A stretch of DNA of 19,381 nt from an uncultured Lactobacillus sp. (GCA_945281075.1 CALYQE010000023.1:1-19381); one strand, 5' to 3'. Shown: positions 1-8,124, counted from the first letter of the stretch. Made by a program: numbers and translations. The notes: generated from the sequence alone by a model not told the origin.

Positions 1-1051
1 ACATTAACGGCGAAATTAACGCAATGATAATGTAAACGTACGGTCCCACCGATTTAGGCAATATACGCAACAGGACGTTAACCATCGATTTCATCATACC
101 GCTTTTTGTCATGACGCCTACAACAACACCTGAAAGCAAAATCGTTGGCATAACGGGAACCATCGATTTAGCGTACTTTTTCCACAGCTTATTTTGTAGT
201 TTTTGGTCAGGATAATTGATCATAAACGCAATTACGATACCAACTGCAAATAAGTAGTACTGCGGAAAGGTAGGAAATGCCACCATGCAAACAATAATAA
301 TTAAAGTGAGGGCCACGTTAATCCAGAACAGTTTTGGACGTGCTAATTCTTTATCATCCTTCACTTCAGCAGCTAATGCAATCCGCTCTTCTTTAGAAGT
401 CTTTTCAACAACAATATGTTGCTTTTTTTGCACATGTAAACCTACAAGGTAGGCGATCACAAGTAGTAAAATGAAAAAAATGATCTGTACAGGAAGCATC
501 TTGCTAAACAAAGCTGTAGCTCCATTTTGAACCTTTGGAACCAGTGAGACAGCTCTCAAGGTTCTAGCTGTCCATGGCAAGTCAAAATCCATGATGATGC
601 CCATGGTTGTGAAGAACATCAAAATGATTGGGCTGATTTTAAATTTCTTATAAAACGGATAGAGCAAAGGCATTACAATAATATATTGAGAAGTTACACT
701 TGCATCCAAACCTACAATCCAGGAAACAACTAGAGTCAGACAAATTAATAAAGGTGGCGTAATCTTTACATGACGCAACACTTTTCTGACAATCTCGTTG
801 AAAAAACCAGTATCGGCCAATAACAGAAAATACGGTAAGGCAAATAACATCACCAAGGCCACTGAAGTAGTCAGCCCCAACCCATACTGAACTGAATTTC
901 CAATTTGTAGCGGTGACATACCTACAATCAGACCGCCAATAATTGGAATAATTGCAAATGCAAACATGGCTGTAACTTTTTGGGTTAATAATAATGCCAT
1001 AATTAAAATGATCATGACAAACCCAACAGTTGCTAAATAACCAGTTGACAT
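1..1051 (-). CDS. CitMHS-family carboxylate/citrate-metal symporter (3' end cut by window edge)
   Basis: The reading frame is open from ATG at 1051 to the window edge. About 350 residues are visible, and the family is usually 430-450 aa, so the C-terminus is missing. A very strong AAAGGAGG site precedes the start. The protein is almost entirely hydrophobic helices. It matches the CitMHS pattern: an N-terminal helix pair ending in a PIIGG-like turn, a helix containing ALPYFLLLADTGFF, then a region like LDASVTSQYIIVMPLLYPFYK followed by a WTARTLRAVS segment, and a central cytoplasmic loop rich in Lys/Glu near residues 215-240. Family members are inner-membrane symporters of metal-complexed citrate with protons. 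Given the sugar-acid enzymes downstream, the true substrate may be another di- or tricarboxylate (inference). The gene is divergent from a LysR regulator, the classic arrangement for a regulator and its target. Confidence 0.85.
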   Translation of the reverse strand, partial: MSTGYLATVGFVMIILIMALLLTQKVTAMFAFAIIPIIGGLIVGMSPLQIGNSVQYGLGLTTSVALVMLFALPYFLLLADTGFFNEIVRKVLRHVKITPPLLICLTLVVSWIVGLDASVTSQYIIVMPLLYPFYKKFKISPIILMFFTTMGIIMDFDLPWTARTLRAVSLVPKVQNGATALFSKMLPVQIIFFILLLVIAYLVGLHVQKKQHIVVEKTSKEERIALAAEVKDDKELARPKLFWINVALTLIIIVCMVAFPTFPQYYLFAVGIVIAFMINYPDQKLQNKLWKKYAKSMVPVMPTILLSGVVVGVMTKSGMMKSMVNVLLRILPKSVGPYVYIIIALISPLM

Positions 1052-1223
1052 TCTTTTTCCCTCCTTTTAGAAAACAAGACATTTTACGTTGTTCACAAAT
1101 TAACAAGCAATTAGCTTTAACGCTTACATATGCTATTATATATTTATGCAATCTAGTGATAACAGTCACATTTTATTCGACAGCTGAACCTCTTGTTCAT
1201 GTATTCAGAAAGTAGGGATTGAT
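1052..1223. promoter_or_regulatory. Divergent promoter region of the CitMHS transporter and LysR regulator
   Basis: This 172-bp gap separates two divergent starts. Toward the transporter, a TATAAT box reads on the minus strand at 1140-1135. Two dyads are visible. One is GTGA-N6-TCAC (GTGATAACAGTCAC, 1157-1170), just upstream of that -10 box. The other is TGAAC-N5-GTTCA (1185-1199), in front of the LysR start. LysR proteins typically bind imperfect dyads in such gaps, so either could be its operator, but no classical T-N11-A site stands out. No strong -35 box was found in either direction. Confidence 0.5.
1115..1128 (-). promoter_or_regulatory. cre-like catabolite repression site before the CitMHS gene
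   Basis: The minus strand reads TGTAAGCGTTAAAG, which matches the CcpA consensus TGNAANCGNWNNCA at all but the penultimate C and final A. It lies just downstream of the putative -10 box (1140-1135), so it overlaps the expected transcription start of the transporter. CcpA bound there would repress initiation (inference). Confidence 0.4.
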
Positions 1224-2126
1224 ATGGATATAAACAAACTGAAAACTTTTTTAAACGTCGCAAAGTATGGTAGCTTCAAGGTTGCAGCGGAGCATCTTTT
1301 TCTCTCACCAAGAGCAGTTTCCAAACAAATGAACCAAATAGAAGCAGAACTTGGAATCAAGTTGTTTGACCGCAAGAACAACCGGACGAGCTTAACTTCC
1401 CAAGGAAAAGAGTTCACAATCACAGCAAATGATATCGTCAACACCTATAATAATGCTTTGACAAGAATAAAAACCAGTCTTTCACTGGAAAACAGTGGAA
1501 CTTTGAAGTTTGGCTTTTCATCAAGCTATCAGGCAACTATTCTTCAAAGTGTTTTAGGTGACTTTTTGATCTGTCGCCCTAAAATCCATATTGAAATTCA
1601 AGAAGAAAGTGGGCAAAGGTTGATAAGCCTAATCAATGAAGGCGCATTGGACTTTATCGTCACTCCTTATTACCAGCTGACTGATCGGCAAAAAATGGAA
1701 AAAAGCCTAACTAAGATTGACTTGTTTACTGGTGAATTAGTCATTGGCATCAGTAAAAGCAATCCTTTAAGCTGTCAAAAAGAAATTAGTTTTCGAGATC
1801 TCAAAGATCTTAAGGGCTTATATTACTCGCCTTTTGGCTCAAACTACCTGCGAAAAGCATTTATCGACAAATTTTCAAATTTTTTGGATGAAAAACAGAT
1901 GTATCCAGTATCTACCATGGAACAAAGAAATATTCTAGTTGCAACTAACCAGGGCTTTGGTCTTTATCCAAGTAATGTAGCTGATGAAGCGGAACTTGAA
2001 AATCCAATGATTAGCTTTCATCCGATCAGCGATGACTGCAATAAGTTTTATTCTTCATCACTATGGTACAGTAAGCGCGACAAAAATCCTGTTTTAAAAG
2101 AACTAGTTAATAATCTGATTAAATAA
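1224..2126 (+). CDS. LysR-family transcriptional regulator
   Basis: A 300-aa protein of normal LTTR length. Residues 1-60 form the winged helix-turn-helix typical of LysR proteins (LKTFLNVAKYGSF, then AAEHLFLSPRAVSKQMNQIE and LGIKLFDR). A linker helix follows to about residue 90, then the effector-binding domain, which starts near GTLKFGFSSSYQ and contains GALDFIVTPYYQ. The ATG at 1224 has an AGGGA ribosome site five bases upstream and fits the family N-terminus. The gene is divergent from the CitMHS transporter and probably regulates it in response to the imported carboxylate (inference). It ends about 80 bp from the convergent MFS gene. I saw no strong terminator hairpin in that gap. Confidence 0.9.
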   Translation: MDINKLKTFLNVAKYGSFKVAAEHLFLSPRAVSKQMNQIEAELGIKLFDRKNNRTSLTSQGKEFTITANDIVNTYNNALTRIKTSLSLENSGTLKFGFSSSYQATILQSVLGDFLICRPKIHIEIQEESGQRLISLINEGALDFIVTPYYQLTDRQKMEKSLTKIDLFTGELVIGISKSNPLSCQKEISFRDLKDLKGLYYSPFGSNYLRKAFIDKFSNFLDEKQMYPVSTMEQRNILVATNQGFGLYPSNVADEAELENPMISFHPISDDCNKFYSSSLWYSKRDKNPVLKELVNNLIK

Positions 2127-2206
2127 AAAAGCAATTCCATTTAATGTGGTTCCTAATTACGGAGTTCACGTCCGATCACTTTTTAGCTACCAAAAATATT
2201 TTTTCT

Positions 2207-3406
2207 TTATTTTAATTCTCGCTTACTCTTTGTAACATCTTGTCTTTTTTCAGAAATTAATACCACTAGCCCGAGCAAACCACCAATAAGAGCAACAACA
2301 ATATTTAAAATTACAATCAGTTGATAACCTCTTTTGCCAAAGGCCTGCACAATTTTTGCAGCAAAGAAAATAATTGAGGTATTTCCAACCAATGACATGA
2401 ACTGAGCTAGGGCAATTACCGTGGCTTTCAGCTCTGGCATCGCTTTTGCAAGCAGTGCCGTACAAAGCTGATATAGTCCTCCAGCTGCAAAGATGCCAAT
2501 TAAAAAGGCTGCGGGATACATTATCCAAGCCTTGGGAACAATAATTTCCAGAGCTAAAGACAGTCCAGTCAAAACAGGATAAACCGTTAAAATAACAGAT
2601 TCCCTAACCCCTTTAGCAACAATCCATGAAGTAATTAAAACTGAAATTGCTCCAGCTACTGCATAAACAGATTCGATAATTCCAGGCTGCGAAATACCAT
2701 ATGACCTTGCTAGCTCTTGATAAGTATTTGTCCACAAGTTGAAGGTGGCACAACTGGTATAGCCGATCAGAAGCAAAGAAATGATCGCAGGACTTACATA
2801 TAATTTAGTTTTTGTTTTTGACTTCTCAGGCAGCTTTTGCCTTTCTGGAAACTTGCTAAACGATAAAATTAACGCCGTTATAAAATAAATCAGACTAGCT
2901 GAAATAAACAAAACCTTAAAATTCAGGTGTACTGCGCTAACAATAAGTATAAAAATAGGCAAGATAAATTGACCAAGACTTATTAGAAACTTGACCATAA
3001 CATTCGCAGAAGAAGCTTTTTTAGGAAAAATTTCCAATATAGTCGCACTACCGACAACGTAAGAAAATGTATTGCCGATTCCGTATAAGAAAAATGCAAT
3101 GACTTTTTCTGCACGCAAAAAGGGGATCGTGATTAGGCTTAAATAATATAGACCTTGAAAAATGTTGCCAATTACTTCAGGAACTTTCCGACCATATTTA
3201 TCTGAGATTGGTCCTACAAACAAAGTAAATAATAATGCTCCTAAGTTTACAATTGATATCAATGATAAGACGTCTGCAATATTGCATTTCCAAAAATTGG
3301 CTAGTTGCACCTTATATTGGGCGAGAATAGACATACTTATACCCTGCATGATAAAAGTACCAAGATATAAAGTAGCAGCAGTTGATTTATACTTATTTTT
3401 TACCAT
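2207..3406 (-). CDS. Major facilitator superfamily permease
   Basis: About 399 aa with a 12-helix hydrophobicity pattern and a hydrophilic central loop (PERQKLPEKSKTKTK region). The hallmark MFS loop 2-3 motif GPISDKYGRK lies between helices 2 and 3. The Lys/Arg-rich C-terminal tail is cytoplasmic. The frame remains open to a GTG at 3439, but that start has no ribosome site. The ATG at 3406 has a weak GAAAG upstream and gives the short N-terminus expected of an MFS protein, so I prefer it. The gene stands alone, convergent with the LysR gene and downstream of the decayed LacI region. The substrate cannot be told from sequence, and the protein does not show obvious signatures of the hexuronate/glucarate (ACS) MFS branch. 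A sugar or organic-anion permease is plausible from context only. Confidence 0.85.
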   Translation of the reverse strand: MVKNKYKSTAATLYLGTFIMQGISMSILAQYKVQLANFWKCNIADVLSLISIVNLGALLFTLFVGPISDKYGRKVPEVIGNIFQGLYYLSLITIPFLRAEKVIAFFLYGIGNTFSYVVGSATILEIFPKKASSANVMVKFLISLGQFILPIFILIVSAVHLNFKVLFISASLIYFITALILSFSKFPERQKLPEKSKTKTKLYVSPAIISLLLIGYTSCATFNLWTNTYQELARSYGISQPGIIESVYAVAGAISVLITSWIVAKGVRESVILTVYPVLTGLSLALEIIVPKAWIMYPAAFLIGIFAAGGLYQLCTALLAKAMPELKATVIALAQFMSLVGNTSIIFFAAKIVQAFGKRGYQLIVILNIVVALIGGLLGLVVLISEKRQDVTKSKRELK

Positions 3407-3560
3407 AAATTCTACACTTTCATTAGTTACATTTATCACAATGTCACAGTTTTATCATAATATAAAGACTCTTTCCCATATACCTACGAAAAGTTCCACA
3501 TATGTCCAAGTGGTTCATTCACCAAAAAGCATGCGTCCCTTTAATAGCCTTATTAATTTT

Positions 3561-4108
3561 ATATTATATTAAAAACACACATCAATTCACATTCTACTAG
3601 AGATCCAAAAATAATCTTTTGTGTTTTTCTTCATCCGAATTCATTATCTGCCCAATCAATTTGTTGCAAGTGATTTTAGCGATTGTTTTCACATCATGAT
3701 AAACTGTTATCAGCTACAAAGTGCTTTACTGAGCAACAAGTACATTGTCAAGACCAATTACCTTAAGCTCCTTTGGCACGTTGATATTAATATCGCGCGA
3801 TAACAAAATAATATTGACTGCCAAGGAATCATTAATCGCAACAAATCCTAAGGGCTGCAGGATATCTCCTGAAAATTTTCTTAATCATAAACAAATGATT
3901 TTTTGCAAGCTAAGCTTTTTAGGAATGACAAAAGTAACTCAGTATACGCGCTTATTAGTGACAAAGATAGATGTCTTATAGTGGCAATAAAATATATTTC
4001 ATCTTCAAATTATGATTTGTAATAAATATAAACAAGTGTAAGATTCTTTATTTGAACCTTAGTCCATCCTGAAATCATAATAATCCCGTCAATAATCGAA
4101 AAGATTAT
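3561..4108 (-). pseudogene. Decayed LacI-family repressor (ligand-binding domain remnant)
   Basis: Minus-strand translation gives recognisable pieces of a LacI/PurR ligand-binding domain interrupted by stops and shifts. At about 4090-4050 it reads DGIIMISGWT, the family's VDGIIL-type strand. At about 3850-3720 it reads FVAINDSLAVNIILLSRD followed by INVPKELKVIGLDN, the hallmark A-x-ND-x-xA ... P-x-x-x-x-VIGFD motif. After two in-frame stops comes a helix resembling the C-terminal subdomain (IAKITCNKLIGQIM). The helix-turn-helix N-terminus is absent, and the middle of the domain is too short by roughly 70 residues, so internal deletion is likely. Small forward ORFs here are only its antisense. 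The stretch from 3407 to 3560 shows no gene and presumably holds the MFS promoter. Confidence 0.75.
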
Positions 4109-4111
4109 TAA

Positions 4112-4321
4112 ATAAGCTGTACTAATATAGCTACTTGCACAAACCGTATAAATAACTTAAGCTTCGAGGTTTAGGTAGACGGTTAGTACAATCCAGCAAC
4201 TTATCAAGCTCTTAAAGAAGCTGGATTTGTTATGTTAGTGCTTGGAAATAGTAGATTATTGGGATTTTCAATCAATTTAGATGAATATATCAAAAAACAA
4301 AGGAATATTTTTGTTAAATAA
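4112..4321 (+). pseudogene. C-terminal remnant of a ribulose-/allulose-phosphate 3-epimerase
   Basis: Plus-strand translation reads LSFEV-stop-VDG-stop-YNPATYQALKEAG, then MLVLGNS and a terminal INLDEYIKKQR helix ending at TAA (4319-4321). This matches the last strands of the ribulose-phosphate 3-epimerase TIM barrel (F/IEVDGG-x-NP-x-T ... EAGAD-x-LVLGSS-x-LFG). The N-P-x-T-Y form and the LGNS turn resemble the D-allulose-6-phosphate 3-epimerase branch. Two in-frame stops, at 4172-4174 and 4184-4186, and the missing N-terminal two thirds show it is dead. It abuts the head end of the LacI remnant, which suggests one deletion removed the regulator's DNA-binding domain and the front of a divergent sugar operon. 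Confidence 0.7.
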
Positions 4322-4390
4322 TTTTTAACAAGTTGAATTGATTTCCTTACTCCAAAGCAGTTTAATATTGTGATTTATTCGAAAATACAA

Positions 4391-4423
4391 AAGAGTTTGG
4401 AATTTAATTCCAAACTCTTTTTT
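4391..4423. terminator. Strong bidirectional intrinsic terminator
   Basis: AAGAGTTTGGAATT and its exact reverse complement AATTCCAAACTCTT are separated by one base (in practice a 12-bp stem with a 5-base loop). Poly-A precedes it and T6 follows. It ends the leftward ENS1-lactonase unit, and formerly the forward operon that carried the epimerase. Confidence 0.9.
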
Positions 4424-4438
4424 ACGTATTGCTTATCA

Positions 4439-5590
4439 TTATTGGGCTAAAAAATCAGTGGCTTCAAGTACGCGAACACAAGCATCGTGCTTAATACCGG
4501 TTTGCGCAACCGATAAATAACCGGTTTTTGGATTGCGCTTAAAAAGTACTAGTCCATTCGACATTTGATTAGCGCAAAGAAGATAATCACCGTTCTTACT
4601 TAAATCAAAATCACGCGGAGAAACACCACCAGTTTTAATCGTTTGAATTTTTTCAAGGTGCTTTCCACCATCCATTACTTGATAAACAACTAAAGAGTCG
4701 TGTCCTCGATTGGAGGAATACACAAACTTGCCATCAGCAGACACTCTAATGCCTGCAGATTGGTTATGGCCTGCAAAGCCTTCAGGGATATTTGAGTAAT
4801 TTGAAATCCGATCAATATGACCAGTTACCGGATCATAGTGAACAACCGCAGTCTTGCTTCCAACTTCATTTAAAACGTAAATATAATTATTCGTGTTTTC
4901 ATTGAAAGCAAGCTGGCGTGGACCAAACCCCGGTTCAGTTTCGTATTCATATACAAGCCGCAAGCTAGCATCATCATTTACATCGTATATAAATAAACGA
5001 TCATGTCCGAGTGAACAAACAATCAGTCGTCCATCTGGCAACAGCCGTGTGTAGTGAATATGTGCTGCATCCTGAACAGCCTTAGGACCTCTACCTTCAA
5101 TTGGATACCGGTGCGAGTCAATGAATTGGTACTGATTGTCAAGCTTCCATGTTAAAACGGCATTAGTATTATAATTAGCCGCAAAAACCATTTTACGCTT
5201 GTCATCCAAATAAACATATGAAGGAACTGTATATTTTAAGTCATTCCAATAATACAAATGATCAAAGTAATTGTATGCTTCATAACTACCCTTAACGGAC
5301 TGATCAAGCATGGATTCAGAAATTAGCTCGCCTTTACCCGTTGCAGGATCAACATCAATAATGCCCACACCACCAGTTTTATCATCTTTGGTCATGACTA
5401 AAGCCAGCTTATGATCTTTAATTGAATAGTTGAAAAATGCTGGATTTTCAGCTTCCGCTAGCAGTTCAATGCCGGTAATTCGCCCTTTTTCAGTATCCAG
5501 AGTTGCTGTATAAATTCCTTCTGAGTTATTGTGCTTACCACCAGTATAGCTGTCAGCTGTATATCCTCCTAGTAAAAATTTATCTTCCAT
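4439..5590 (-). CDS. Seven-bladed beta-propeller lactonase (6-phosphogluconolactonase-like, COG2706 type)
   Basis: A 383-aa cytoplasmic protein with no signal peptide or membrane segment. It is built of repeated beta-propeller blades, with strands such as FLLGGYTADSYTGG at the N-terminus, RLLPDGRLIVCSLGHDRLFIYDV near residue 200, GIRVSADGKFVYSSNRGHDSLVVY near 300 and FDLSKNGDYLLCANQMSNGLVLF near 340. The S-x-D-G-x-F-x-Y-x-x-NRG-x-D-S-x-V-V-Y element is characteristic of the PF10282 lactonase family, whose best known member (E. coli Pgl) hydrolyses 6-phosphogluconolactone. The ATG at 5590 is preceded by AAGAGG. It lies 26 bp downstream of ENS1 in the same direction, so they are probably co-transcribed. 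In this setting it more likely opens a sugar-acid lactone feeding the adjacent dehydratase than serves the pentose phosphate pathway (inference). Confidence 0.85.
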   Translation of the reverse strand: MEDKFLLGGYTADSYTGGKHNNSEGIYTATLDTEKGRITGIELLAEAENPAFFNYSIKDHKLALVMTKDDKTGGVGIIDVDPATGKGELISESMLDQSVKGSYEAYNYFDHLYYWNDLKYTVPSYVYLDDKRKMVFAANYNTNAVLTWKLDNQYQFIDSHRYPIEGRGPKAVQDAAHIHYTRLLPDGRLIVCSLGHDRLFIYDVNDDASLRLVYEYETEPGFGPRQLAFNENTNNYIYVLNEVGSKTAVVHYDPVTGHIDRISNYSNIPEGFAGHNQSAGIRVSADGKFVYSSNRGHDSLVVYQVMDGGKHLEKIQTIKTGGVSPRDFDLSKNGDYLLCANQMSNGLVLFKRNPKTGYLSVAQTGIKHDACVRVLEATDFLAQ

Positions 5591-5616
5591 TTTAACCTCT
5601 TATTCTTAACTAAAAA

Positions 5617-6834
5617 CTAATCAACCGTAACGACTGTGCTCTTCTTAATTACTTCCGGCTTTAGCTCCTGGCCAATGCCAGGACGATCTGGAACGCGAAC
5701 ATGACCATTAACCGGAATCAAGTCATCATATTTAGCTGCTGCCCGATCTTTTTTGTACAAAGCCCTTTGATATACTTCGTGAATAAAGAAATTCGGAATA
5801 ATCGCTTCAACTTGAAGTGCGGCAGCAATTGCAATTGGGGACCCACAAACATGAACTTGTGCATTAATATCATAAGTGTAAGCCATATCACAAATCTTCT
5901 TTGTTTCGGTAATACCACCTGCCAAGGTTAAGTCTGGCTGAACAATATCTAGGGATCTGTCTTCAAACATTTGCCTAAAGCCCCATCTTGTAAACGTTCT
6001 CTCTCCTCCAGCTATCGGCATATCAACTTTATCGTGAATTATCTTATAGAAATTAGGGTTCATTGGATCAACTGGCTCTTCATAATAGAGAATCCCAAGC
6101 GGCGCAAACGCTTTTGCCATCTTAATAGCAGCAGTGGTGTCTGAATTGGCATGCATATCCAAAATAATATCAAAGTCAGGGCCTGCAGTGTCACGAATTG
6201 CTTTAATCCGATCGTATGCAATCCTAATTACGCTTTCATTAACTGGACCCTTGGTTACCCAAGGCTTTTTAGAATCATTGCCCCACATAATTGGATCAAA
6301 TTTCAGACAATCATAGCCGTCATTAATTACTTTTTTTGTAACTTCTGCATAATCATCAGGAGTCGAAAGTTTAAGTTTATTTGGATCAGGTGCTTCACCC
6401 CAATTATATTGCAACTGACTAGCATATGAGCGGAGATTGTCATTAGTTTTCCCACCTAAGAGTTGATATACCGGAGTGTTATAGTATTTGCCCTTAATAT
6501 CCCAAAGAGCAATATCAATTGCACTGATTGCAGCATTAGGAATTACACCACCTGCAATCCCCCAATAAGTAGTTCTTTGAAGTTTATTCCAGATTTTTTC
6601 AATCTTCATCGGGTCTTCACCGATAATTACATGAGCAAAATCCTGAACCATACCAAAACCTGCACGCCAGCCTTTACCGTACGCAAGCCCAGCTTCGCCA
6701 AAGCCTGAAATTCCTTCATCTGTATTAATTCTTACAACAATAGGTGCCCATTCTTCAGTTGAGCCAGAACCATTGCCATCAAAACTAACATCTGGTGATG
6801 GGATCTTCATCACGTCTATACTTGTAATTTTCAT
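5617..6834 (-). CDS. Enolase-superfamily sugar-acid dehydratase, galactonate-dehydratase-like (ENS1)
   Basis: A 405-aa enolase-superfamily protein of the mandelate-racemase subgroup. It has an N-terminal capping domain (residues 1-120, ending in the conserved AAISAIDIALWDIKGK helix), then a TIM barrel. The metal ligands read as D226 (in LDMHAN), E252 (YYEEP) and E278 (GGERT), at the canonical 26-residue spacing. D301 (QPDLTLAGG) and H328 (HVCGSP) form the Asp-His dyad, 27 residues apart as in mandelate racemase. Instead of the racemase Lys-x-Lys, the second-strand motif is K178-F-D180, and D226 is followed by H228. D-x-H is the pattern of galactonate- and mannonate-type dehydratases, which act on acid sugars by beta-elimination. 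The ATG at 6834 has AGGAGG five bases upstream. It is the first gene of the unit with the lactonase. The exact aldonate or aldarate substrate is not determinable. Confidence 0.85.
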   Translation of the reverse strand: MKITSIDVMKIPSPDVSFDGNGSGSTEEWAPIVVRINTDEGISGFGEAGLAYGKGWRAGFGMVQDFAHVIIGEDPMKIEKIWNKLQRTTYWGIAGGVIPNAAISAIDIALWDIKGKYYNTPVYQLLGGKTNDNLRSYASQLQYNWGEAPDPNKLKLSTPDDYAEVTKKVINDGYDCLKFDPIMWGNDSKKPWVTKGPVNESVIRIAYDRIKAIRDTAGPDFDIILDMHANSDTTAAIKMAKAFAPLGILYYEEPVDPMNPNFYKIIHDKVDMPIAGGERTFTRWGFRQMFEDRSLDIVQPDLTLAGGITETKKICDMAYTYDINAQVHVCGSPIAIAAALQVEAIIPNFFIHEVYQRALYKKDRAAAKYDDLIPVNGHVRVPDRPGIGQELKPEVIKKSTVVTVD

Positions 6835-6850
6835 AAAATCCTCCTATTTC

Positions 6851-6864
6851 GGAAGCGCTTTCTT
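6851..6864 (-). promoter_or_regulatory. cre-like catabolite repression site before ENS1
   Basis: The plus strand reads GGAAGCGCTTTCTT, so the minus strand is AAGAAAGCGCTTCC. The core AAAGCGCTT is a near-perfect palindrome typical of lactobacillar CcpA boxes. It sits just upstream of the ENS1 ribosome site and downstream of a weak TGTAAT -10 candidate (6877-6872), so it probably overlaps the transcription start. Confidence 0.5.
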
Positions 6865-6947
6865 ATCAACAATTACATACTAATCAATTTATTAAGAATA
6901 AAACAGTCACTTTAGGTTCATCTGATGTACCATGTTGTTCTTTATCT

Positions 6948-6978
6948 TTGAAAAGGTGACTATTATTATGAGTATAAT
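6948..6978 (+). promoter_or_regulatory. Promoter of the D-2-hydroxyacid dehydrogenase
   Basis: A perfect TATAAT lies at 6973-6978 with TTGAAA at 6948-6953 (spacing 19, slightly long). The -10 box is 23 bases from the GTG start, leaving a very short leader that carries AGGAGG. An inverted pair AGTCAC (6905-6910) and GTGACT (6956-6961) flanks the -35 area and could be an operator. Confidence 0.55.
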
Positions 6979-7001
6979 AGATAAAAATAGGAGGCTCAGT
7001 T

Positions 7002-7988
7002 GTGAAAAAAGTTTTATTAAGTGAAAAAATCGACGATGCGGGTATTAACTTGCTGAAGAAGAACGGTTTTGAAGTAGAAGTCTCTGCGGGAACTGATACT
7101 GACAGCATGAAACAAGGACTAAAAGATGCCTATGCAGTTATCATGCGCTCTACACCACTTAACAAAGAAATGATTGATGCGGCGCCTGATTTAAAAATCA
7201 TTTCACGTAATGGTACCGGTTTTAATGCAGTTGATATTAACGAAGCAACTAAGAAAGGAATTCTGGTCGCTAGAGTCAACGGCGCCAACTCAAACGCTGT
7301 CGCCGAATATGTATTAACCACTATGCTGGCTTTATCCCGCAACGTTTTTAATGCTAATATATCTATTAAAGAGAAAAAAGAGGAATTGCAAAAGGATGGT
7401 TCCTTACCTAACTTTGCTGACAAGTACAAACTAAATGGCCATGAACTGACTGGCAAAACTTTGGCAATTTTGGGTCTGGGACATGTTGGCAGAATTACTG
7501 CTAAATATGCCGAAGTTTTTGGCATGAAGGTAATAGGCTATGACCCATACTTAAAGCAAGATCAAGTTAAATGGCCTCTATATGAGAAAGTCGAGAATCT
7601 CTATCCTGAAGCTGACTTTTTGTCAATCAACATGCCTTTAACCGATGAAACTAAAAATATGATCACTCTCAAGCAAATGAAGATAATGAAAAATAGCGCA
7701 ATTATTATTAATTCTGCACGGGGTGGTATCATTAACGAAAAAGATTTGGCTAAAGCCTTAAATAACGGCATAATTGCTGGAGCTGCTGTTGATTCGTTTA
7801 ATCCGGAACCACCTGAGCCAGACAATCCACTATTTGCCGCTAAAAACTTGATTCTTACCCCACATATGGCGGGAACGACCTTTGAGGCAAGCGAAGCGGT
7901 TGGACTTGGTGCAGCCCAAGCAATTATCGACTTTGCTAATGGTAAGATGCCGCAATTTCCTGTAAATCCTGACGTTTTTAATGGATAA
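7002..7988 (+). CDS. D-isomer-specific 2-hydroxyacid dehydrogenase (SerA-like)
   Basis: 328 aa, typical of the SerA/hydroxypyruvate-reductase group without an ACT domain. An N-terminal substrate domain contains ISRNGTGFNAVDI (residues 67-79). The Rossmann fold has GLGHVG at 158-163, and D181 at the end of the second strand (GYDPY) predicts NAD preference. The catalytic triad is R240 (NSARGG), E269 (NPEPPEP) and H288 (TPHMAG). Family enzymes oxidise or reduce D-2-hydroxyacids such as 3-phosphoglycerate, glycerate/hydroxypyruvate and D-lactate analogues. The start is GTG with AGGAGG seven bases upstream, and no better ATG is available. The gene is divergent from ENS1, so it may reduce a keto acid or semialdehyde produced in this locus (inference). 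A terminator follows it. Confidence 0.9.
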   Translation: MKKVLLSEKIDDAGINLLKKNGFEVEVSAGTDTDSMKQGLKDAYAVIMRSTPLNKEMIDAAPDLKIISRNGTGFNAVDINEATKKGILVARVNGANSNAVAEYVLTTMLALSRNVFNANISIKEKKEELQKDGSLPNFADKYKLNGHELTGKTLAILGLGHVGRITAKYAEVFGMKVIGYDPYLKQDQVKWPLYEKVENLYPEADFLSINMPLTDETKNMITLKQMKIMKNSAIIINSARGGIINEKDLAKALNNGIIAGAAVDSFNPEPPEPDNPLFAAKNLILTPHMAGTTFEASEAVGLGAAQAIIDFANGKMPQFPVNPDVFNG

Positions 7989-8050
7989 AAGAAAATTGCA
8001 ATCTTTTAAGAAAACGCAATGGCTTTGAGAACAAACTACTTTTTGAACAA

Positions 8051-8107
8051 AAAAAGCAGATAAAAACACTTCAAAAAGGTGTTTTGTCTGCTTTTTACTT
8101 TTTTGTG
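8051..8107. terminator. Intrinsic terminator after the D-hydroxyacid dehydrogenase
   Basis: AAAAAGCAGATAAAAACAC (8051-8069) pairs with GTGTTTTGTCTGCTTTTT (8079-8096), with one mismatch and one bulge and a 9-base loop. T-rich runs (TTTTT, then TTTTTT) follow. The A-rich left flank makes it usable from the minus strand as well. Confidence 0.85.
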
Positions 8108-8124
8108 GCAATTAAATTTGACTA

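Noticed and set aside
648..1169. Minus-strand ORF of 173 aa overlapping the CitMHS gene
   Set aside because: It is out of frame with the strongly supported transporter, Cys/Tyr-rich with no domain pattern, and its start lies in the divergent promoter region.
2127..2206. Terminator between the LysR and MFS genes
   Set aside because: Only a 4-bp CGGA/TCCG stem (7-base loop) was found before TTTTT, too weak to call.
3162..3572. Plus-strand ORF antisense to the MFS 5' end
   Set aside because: It is a shadow of the MFS frame, has no ribosome site, and its composition is unlike a real protein.
3621..3981. Two small plus-strand ORFs in the graveyard region
   Set aside because: They are antisense to the LacI remnant, which has recognisable family motifs. 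They lack ribosome sites.
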